A stretch of DNA of 29,475 bases from Bacteroidales bacterium UBA4353. Lineage in GTDB: Bacteria; Bacteroidota; Bacteroidia; Bacteroidales; Paludibacteraceae. How positions within the stretch are numbered: position 1 is the stretch's first letter; each line of letters opens with the position of its first letter. Made by a program: the position numbers and the translations under genes. The stretch spans positions 1 through 29,475 of the forward strand of contig DGSV01000089.1 of assembly GCA_002394025.1 (NCBI GenBank), in the 5' to 3' direction. This document shows, one piece after another, positions 24,565 through 29,475 of this stretch. The notes beneath the pieces were generated by a model that was not told where the DNA came from, ran no database searches, and worked only from the letters and a program-made list of their open reading frames with translations.

Positions 24565-25314
24565 ATGACTATCAAAGCTATACGCATGTTCGACGGCGGG
24601 TTTATGAACCAAGCCTTCGCCTTCGGCGGTGAAGAGGGCAAAGAAGCCTTCGACGAACAAATCATCTACCGCAGCAGCCTGCAGAACTTCCTGATTGACA
24701 CCGGCAAAGAAGTAATACTGGTTGACACCGGATTTCAGACCGGAGCGCCGGTGCCCCCCAAACGCCTCGGCGCGCCGCTCTACATGGGAGAGAAAGTGGC
24801 GGACTATATTGACGCCTTCGAGGCGCTGGGCTACAAACCCGAGCAGGTAACGAAAATCCTTGTCACTCATAAGCACCCTGACCACACCGGCGCGTTGCAA
24901 TACTTTCCCAACGCCAAGATATACATCGCGCCGGAAGACGCCGACGCGCTGAAACTCAGCGGCGACAACATCATCCGCGTGCAATATAAGGACGGAGCCT
25001 ATCACAACTTTCCGCATGCCGAAAAAATCACCGACAAGATATGGTTCATAGAGGCTAAAGGACACACCTACGGCAATAGTATTATCATCGCCGAAGATGA
25101 AGGACTTTACTATATGTTCCATGGAGACATCACATATACCGACGCCGCTCTTAAAGCCAACAAGTTAAGCATAGTATTTGAAGACATCAAGGCAGCCCGT
25201 GAGACCATGGACAACGTACGCGAGTTTATAAAAAACAACCCCACGGTATATCTTTCCACTCATTGTCCGGAGGGATATGAAAATCTTGAGATGAAACGAA
25301 TTATGAAGCTGTAA
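24565..25314 (+). CDS. Metallo-beta-lactamase-fold hydrolase
   Basis: 250 residues. The metal-binding motif THKHPDHTG gives His102, His104, Asp106 and His107. Later ligands are suggested by EAKGHTYGN, HGDITYTD and a C-terminal STHCPEGY. VILVDTGFQTG (51-61) is the usual opening strand. The MBL fold covers lactonases, glyoxalase II, sulphur dioxygenases and others. The 250-residue length and the HGD motif fit N-acyl-homoserine-lactonase-like or related hydrolases, but substrate cannot be assigned. The start ATG at 24565 lies ten bases after the winged-helix stop. An in-frame start at 24472 would overlap that gene in another frame and is rejected. Confidence 0.85.
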   Translation: MTIKAIRMFDGGFMNQAFAFGGEEGKEAFDEQIIYRSSLQNFLIDTGKEVILVDTGFQTGAPVPPKRLGAPLYMGEKVADYIDAFEALGYKPEQVTKILVTHKHPDHTGALQYFPNAKIYIAPEDADALKLSGDNIIRVQYKDGAYHNFPHAEKITDKIWFIEAKGHTYGNSIIIAEDEGLYYMFHGDITYTDAALKANKLSIVFEDIKAARETMDNVREFIKNNPTVYLSTHCPEGYENLEMKRIMKL

Positions 25315-25330
25315 CAGGCTTATTTACATA

Positions 25331-25389
25331 GCCCTCAAACATCAAAAAAGGCACGCTTCCAAAGTGTGCCTTTTTTGATGTTTGAGGGC
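25331..25389. terminator. Long bidirectional terminator
   Basis: A 24-bp perfect inverted repeat (arms 25331-25354 and 25366-25389, 11-base loop) lies between the convergent MBL and prmC genes. Each arm includes CAAAAAAGGCAC or its complement, so both strands end their hairpin with a T run. The outer part (GCCCTCAAACAT) extends the stem beyond the normal terminator size. Confidence 0.88.
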
Positions 25390-25396
25390 TGAGACT

Positions 25397-26245
25397 TTAC
25401 AACGCGTTGAGCCGTTGCGCCTTGAGCATACGTTTCTTGCCACTGATATCCTCCCTGATTTCCACATCAAAGTTTTGGTTGACGAAAACCTGTCTTGTGT
25501 CTTCAGCGAGCATCGGATTAATCTCGGCATAGAGACATCCTGCGATAGTAAGATGCTTTCGGGCTGCCTTTGCCAGCGCGCGGTAGGGACACAAGGGGTC
25601 TTGCGAATCAACAAAAAGCGCCAAATGAGGCTCATAATCTAGTACGTTGGCGTCCATATCCTTAGCTTCGGACGGCAACACATAGGGCGGATTAGCGGTA
25701 ATGATATCGTATTTTGAGTTTTGCGCCTCATCAGCCCAAAGCATCAGGTCCTTATGCGAAAGTGTTATGGGCAGTTGAAGCATTTTACTGTTATGCTGCG
25801 CCACCAGCAAAGCCTCGTCACTGATATCGAAGGCATGAATATCCCACGCGGGATTGGCATTCTTCAACGCCAATGCCACACATCCGCTGCCGGTACAAGC
25901 ATCCATCATGGTGAGAACTTTACTGCCGTCACATACCACGCTTTGTCGCGCACCGCTTAGCGACCGATAGTCGTCAAGTACCCACTGGACAAGTTCCGTA
26001 GTTTCGGGACGCGGTATGAGCACTCGCTCATCAACATAAAGTCGTAAGCCCATAAAGTCAGCACTATGAAAAATATACTGCACAGGTTCATGAGCCAACA
26101 CGCGGCGCATGGCATCATCATAGCGTTCCTGCTCGTCAGCGTTAAGATGGTAATCATGCGTGAGCAACCAAGAGCGGTCGCGACCTGTGACATGCTCAAG
26201 TACATAACGCTCTAAAGCCTTGTATTCAGTAAAATCATTTTGCAT
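25397..26245 (-). CDS. prmC: Peptide chain release factor N5-glutamine methyltransferase
   Basis: 282 residues from ATG 26245. A GTG at 26266 overlapping the queA stop is possible and would add seven residues. An N-terminal helical domain (about 1-80) precedes the SAM-binding MMDACTGSGCVALALK and IHAFDISDEALLVAQHN. The catalytic NPPYV is at about 185-189. The enzyme methylates the GGQ glutamine of release factors RF1 and RF2. IPRPETTELV is a further PrmC hallmark. It follows queA with a gap of about 20 bases and probably shares its transcript. Its end is next to a bidirectional terminator. Confidence 0.93.
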   Translation of the reverse strand: MQNDFTEYKALERYVLEHVTGRDRSWLLTHDYHLNADEQERYDDAMRRVLAHEPVQYIFHSADFMGLRLYVDERVLIPRPETTELVQWVLDDYRSLSGARQSVVCDGSKVLTMMDACTGSGCVALALKNANPAWDIHAFDISDEALLVAQHNSKMLQLPITLSHKDLMLWADEAQNSKYDIITANPPYVLPSEAKDMDANVLDYEPHLALFVDSQDPLCPYRALAKAARKHLTIAGCLYAEINPMLAEDTRQVFVNQNFDVEIREDISGKKRMLKAQRLNAL

Positions 26246-26265
26246 TTTACACAACGTTGCTAACA

Positions 26266-27456
26266 CTAAGCTTTGAATAACAGTGAGCTGTCACCATAAG
26301 ACAGAAAGCGGAAGTCGTTGTCGAGGGCATAGCGGTAGATAGCCTTCCAATCATCACCGACGAGGGCACTCACAAGCAGTAGCAATGTTGACTTAGGCTG
26401 ATGGAAATTAGTTATCATACCCTCAATGACCTTAAAACGGAATCCGGGCTTAATCATTATCTGTGTTGAACCATAAAGGGTAGTAGCGCCGTGTTCGTCA
26501 AGATAGCGTATGAGAGCCGATAAAGCTTCTTTTACAGTTACACCCGTTTCCTTTTCATAGGGTTCAAACTGTGTGACATGAAGTTCTGAATGTTCGTTGT
26601 CCATCACTCTCAGCCCGAGGTAGTAAAGCGATTCCAAAGTTCTCACGCTCGTAGTTCCCACAGCTATGATATGCCCGATATTATCAGCGATATCCACCAG
26701 TGTCTGCCTCGGTACGGCAATGAATTCAGTATGCATACTATGCTGGTTAGCATCACGTGTTTTCACGGGCTGAAAAGTACCGGCTCCGACATGTAGTGTC
26801 AATTCTGTTGTCTTAATGCCCTTGTCTCTCAGTTCATTGAGCACGCGGTCCGTGAAATGGAGTCCAGCGGTAGGTGCCGCGACAGACCCTTTAATACGTG
26901 AATAGACGGTCTGATAATCAATCTTGTCGCTTTCCTCGGTATCCCGGTTGAGATATGGCGGTATTGGCAGTTGACCTATAGCATCAAGCAGTTCTGCAAA
27001 GGAGTACTTATTATTGTTCCATGTGAAGCGTATCAGTCGCGCATTGCCTTCAGTGCCCACTTCTTGCGCCGTGAGTGTTTCATTGAGCGCCGCGATGGGA
27101 AGCTGGAGACTGTCCCCTTTCCATTTTTTAGCATTGCCTACCAGGCATTTCCATATCACGGTATCAGTAGCGGCAAGATTTATCTGATAATCGGTTGGAA
27201 TGCGCGGTTCGAGACAAAAAATTTCTATACGGGCGCCTGTAGCCTTATGAAAAATCATGCGTGCCGGAATTACACGGGTGTTGTTATACACCAGTAGAGT
27301 TTCCGAAGGCAGATATTGCGGCAAGTGGCGAAAAACATCATGAGTAATATCACCATGACGATATAGCAATAACTTGCTGCTATCGCGGGGCGATACAGGG
27401 TGCCGGGGTATGCGCTCATCGGGCAGAGGATAATCAAAATCGTTAATATCAAGCAT
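26266..27456 (-). CDS. queA: S-adenosylmethionine:tRNA ribosyltransferase-isomerase
   Basis: 396 residues. Opens YPLPDERIPRHPVSPRDSSKLL and contains VYNNTRVIPARM, KGSVAAPTAGLHFT and LTLHVGAGTFQPVKT. QueA moves the ribosyl part of SAM onto preQ1 in tRNA during queuosine synthesis. At 396 residues it is the longer type seen in Bacteroidetes. The ATG overlaps the methyltransferase stop as TAATG, so translation may be coupled to the restriction-modification genes upstream. No separate promoter was found directly before it. Confidence 0.95.
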   Translation of the reverse strand: MLDINDFDYPLPDERIPRHPVSPRDSSKLLLYRHGDITHDVFRHLPQYLPSETLLVYNNTRVIPARMIFHKATGARIEIFCLEPRIPTDYQINLAATDTVIWKCLVGNAKKWKGDSLQLPIAALNETLTAQEVGTEGNARLIRFTWNNNKYSFAELLDAIGQLPIPPYLNRDTEESDKIDYQTVYSRIKGSVAAPTAGLHFTDRVLNELRDKGIKTTELTLHVGAGTFQPVKTRDANQHSMHTEFIAVPRQTLVDIADNIGHIIAVGTTSVRTLESLYYLGLRVMDNEHSELHVTQFEPYEKETGVTVKEALSALIRYLDEHGATTLYGSTQIMIKPGFRFKVIEGMITNFHQPKSTLLLLVSALVGDDWKAIYRYALDNDFRFLSYGDSSLLFKA

Positions 27457-29087
27457 TATAGAAACAATAATTCAGGTTCTGTGATATATGAGTTTATTTG
27501 ATGGTTACTATTTACTTCATTACTTATTTTACTTGCTTCTGTTAAATTTATGCGCATCAAAATTTCTTTTGTAATAGGTCGTTTAGAATCAAGGAAACAA
27601 ATGGCCTTAATAAAGTCGGATACCGCATCACTATTAAGTACTGAAAGTACATTTTGCGCAAATTGCAAATTGTCAAAACTTAAATAATAACACGTATCAT
27701 CAGGAATAAAGCATTTACCGTCTTTTGAAGTCAATAATCTAAATACTGGATTTTTATATAGTCCTGCAATAACTATTTTATAAGGCATAAACGTATAATC
27801 TCCTACTCCAAACATACAAAATTCAGGTCTGCCTTTATATATTCTACTCTTTCTTCTATTAAAATAGGCATTATGCCTACAAAGGTAAGTATAAGTTTTT
27901 GGCGCAGCGTATTGCAGATGCTCAGTTTCTTCATTCAAGTTATGCTGAGTAATAATAACATACTTGTTAGAATATTCGCCACTGTTAACATCTGAACTTT
28001 TCAGCAATGGGTAGATACTACTCTCCTCGATATCAACTTTTTCATTCAATTTATTGTAATAGGAATTACCTTCCTTATATAATTCCATAATACTAGCACA
28101 ATCATGTTTGACCCCTGACCTCCATTCCAATTCACACTTTCCGTCTATAGCATTTATTTTTTCATAAAGATTAATGTCAGAAATAAACTTGTAATTATAC
28201 CAACCATAAGTTTTTACATATTGCTCACTATATAAATCATATACATCACACCTGTTTCCTACATATCCTGTTGAGCATATAAAGAGGGATGCAGCAACGG
28301 AAACACCAAATTCTTTTTGCGCATCAATCTCATATTGCGAGAGATTCTTTATCGGATATGCAAATCTTGCTTGAGCATAACAAATATTCTTTATGGTGGC
28401 ATTCTTTAGAAGAAAGGCAAATAGGCATTCAGTATTCTCAACAGCAAAATTATTAAATATTGTATAGCAAATACTTTCAGCAATGTCAAAATTCCCCTTT
28501 CCTGTCATCGCTGAAATGCCTTTTATTTGCATTATATTTTGCTTTTGAGGTAAATTATCACCTCCTTTCTTCCCTATTGAAGCATTGGTTACCCATGGAG
28601 GATTTCCTACCACCAATATTTTTCTTTCACCTATATACTCTGCTATATCTCCCCAATTAAAATTAAAAAAATCAGCTTGAACAAGATTGAATTTAATAGG
28701 TTTAATCCATTCCTTGTCAAGATATTTTTGAAGAATGTTTCGTTTTAACTCTTCAATGTAATTGCGATTGACATCTACACCATATACCTCTTGTATCGAA
28801 TCAAACGCTTCGACCGCAGCAACTATAAAACTGCCCTTTCCACAAGTAGGTTCTATTACCACTTGCGGGCTATACATTTTTTTTATTTTTGCAGTCACTA
28901 AACCTGCCAAAACATCATTAGTTTGCCAATCTCCATATTCTACACGTTTATCGTCATAAGGAGTTGAAAACTGAGGAAAAACTTCTTCGGTAAAATAATT
29001 CACAATGCCACAGAATTTTTCTATAGCATCATTCTTCATCTCGGTGGATAAGCCACTTAAACTTGATATGTATTCATCAACCGACAT
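27456..29087 (-). CDS. Type II N6-adenine DNA methyltransferase
   Basis: 543 residues. Motif X-like STPYDDKRVEYGDWQTND (about 42-58) comes before the SAM-binding EPTCGKGSF (about 79-87) and IQEVYGVDVN. Motif IV NPPWVTNAS (about 162-170) marks adenine or exocyclic amino methylation. A C-terminal half of about 250 residues (SSIYPLLKSSDV, YKIVIAGLYK, PDDTCYYLSFD) is the likely target-recognition domain, similar in plan to M.TaqI/Eco57I-type gamma-class enzymes. The DNA is clearly more AT-rich than the genes to its left. Its start overlaps the end of the upstream gene by 11 bases and its stop overlaps queA by one base. The recognised sequence is unknown. Confidence 0.88.
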   Translation of the reverse strand: MSVDEYISSLSGLSTEMKNDAIEKFCGIVNYFTEEVFPQFSTPYDDKRVEYGDWQTNDVLAGLVTAKIKKMYSPQVVIEPTCGKGSFIVAAVEAFDSIQEVYGVDVNRNYIEELKRNILQKYLDKEWIKPIKFNLVQADFFNFNWGDIAEYIGERKILVVGNPPWVTNASIGKKGGDNLPQKQNIMQIKGISAMTGKGNFDIAESICYTIFNNFAVENTECLFAFLLKNATIKNICYAQARFAYPIKNLSQYEIDAQKEFGVSVAASLFICSTGYVGNRCDVYDLYSEQYVKTYGWYNYKFISDINLYEKINAIDGKCELEWRSGVKHDCASIMELYKEGNSYYNKLNEKVDIEESSIYPLLKSSDVNSGEYSNKYVIITQHNLNEETEHLQYAAPKTYTYLCRHNAYFNRRKSRIYKGRPEFCMFGVGDYTFMPYKIVIAGLYKNPVFRLLTSKDGKCFIPDDTCYYLSFDNLQFAQNVLSVLNSDAVSDFIKAICFLDSKRPITKEILMRINLTEASKISNEVNSNHQINSYITEPELLFL

Positions 29088-29475
29088 TATTCAATATAGT
29101 AGTTATACCTTGCACCACTTGGGTTAAATTGACAATTCTACTGTATTGTAACCTCCATTGCAAAGCATTTGATATTGTAAGATATCCTATTTTAGGTGGA
29201 TTTTTTATTATTTCTTCGGCTAAATTCATGAGCGTTATCTCATCTCCCGGAACCTGCCTGTCATTTAAGAACGCATAAACATCTTCAATATTACCATTCC
29301 TGATAAGAATATCAGCAATACCTCTTGTCGTTTGATAATCCGCCGTCCGTTCTGATTTAATAAAAGAACTATTCACAAAATATAAGGCACCTTTTTTAAG
29401 CCTTATATTATCTTCTTTTCTATAAACAAAAAGCAAAATATTATAACCTAATCCGTATATTTTTTGACGACTATT
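29077..29475 (-). CDS. Probable restriction endonuclease partner, 5' part outside window
   Basis: Only the last ~132 codons are present. The frame stays open to the window edge, so an apparent TTG start at 29436 is not real. The visible end includes KIYGLGYNILLFVYRK, FVNSSFI, TADYQTTRGIADIL, PGDEITLMNLAEEII and GYLTISNALQWRLQYSRI. It overlaps the methyltransferase start by 11 bases and is equally AT-rich. By position and gene order it should be the restriction enzyme of a type II system, and TADYQTT-type segments recall type II enzymes, but I recognise no PD-(D/E)xK site in this part. A different methylation-linked protein is possible. Confidence 0.6.
   Translation of the reverse strand, partial: NSRQKIYGLGYNILLFVYRKEDNIRLKKGALYFVNSSFIKSERTADYQTTRGIADILIRNGNIEDVYAFLNDRQVPGDEITLMNLAEEIIKNPPKIGYLTISNALQWRLQYSRIVNLTQVVQGITTILNNVG

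Noticed and set aside
24496..25122. 208-codon open frame on the minus strand
   Set aside because: Opposite the MBL hydrolase with its clear HxHxDH motif, and no family signature of its own.

Overview
The window looks like a chromosomal segment of a Bacteroidales (Bacteroidetes) bacterium. The promoters fit the TTTG / TAnnTTTG consensus of that phylum. Two secreted proteins end in type IX secretion (T9SS)-like sorting domains, there are several lipoproteins, and families largely confined to the phylum occur (DUF4846, DUF6359-like, DUF4143 ATPases). The genus cannot be fixed from the sequence alone. No rRNA, tRNA or CRISPR array was seen.

Region 1 (about 1-8,180) is accessory in character. It holds a frameshifted pRiA4b ORF-3-like gene, a surface lipoprotein, and a short lipoprotein-like ORF whose first ~70 bases copy the start of the pullulanase gene downstream. 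Between those two copies lies a complete AAA+/DUF4143 ATPase gene on the other strand, then the pullulanase (pulA) itself, a secreted DUF6359-like/T9SS protein, and the wreck of a second ATPase that keeps its promoter but has lost its start and middle. A 31-bp intergenic repeat occurs at 240 and again at 4310.

Region 2 (8,190-14,800) is one giant secreted protein of about 2,200 residues made of alternating choice-of-anchor-J-like and fibronectin III-like modules with a T9SS tail. Its DNA contains a recent 831-bp tandem duplication.

Region 3 (14,900-27,456) is mostly core metabolism and translation. On the minus strand a glycosyltransferase, a CPA2 antiporter and aroA run together. A divergent promoter pair starts the plus-strand PASTA protein and rluD. 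U32 hydroxylase-type protein, folC and a DUF4846 protein form a tightly packed minus-strand operon. A small winged-helix protein and a metallo-beta-lactamase-fold hydrolase are on the plus strand, ending at a long bidirectional terminator. queA and prmC follow on the minus strand. aroA is odd: the reading frame that contains the essential substrate-binding residues has no ATG, GTG or TTG, and begins directly after an octamer repeat full of stop codons.

Region 4 (27,456-29,475) is visibly AT-rich and carries a DNA adenine methyltransferase with an upstream partner (cut by the window edge) that is probably a restriction enzyme. The pair is joined to queA by a one-base stop/start overlap, so an apparently acquired restriction-modification system heads a translation-maintenance operon.
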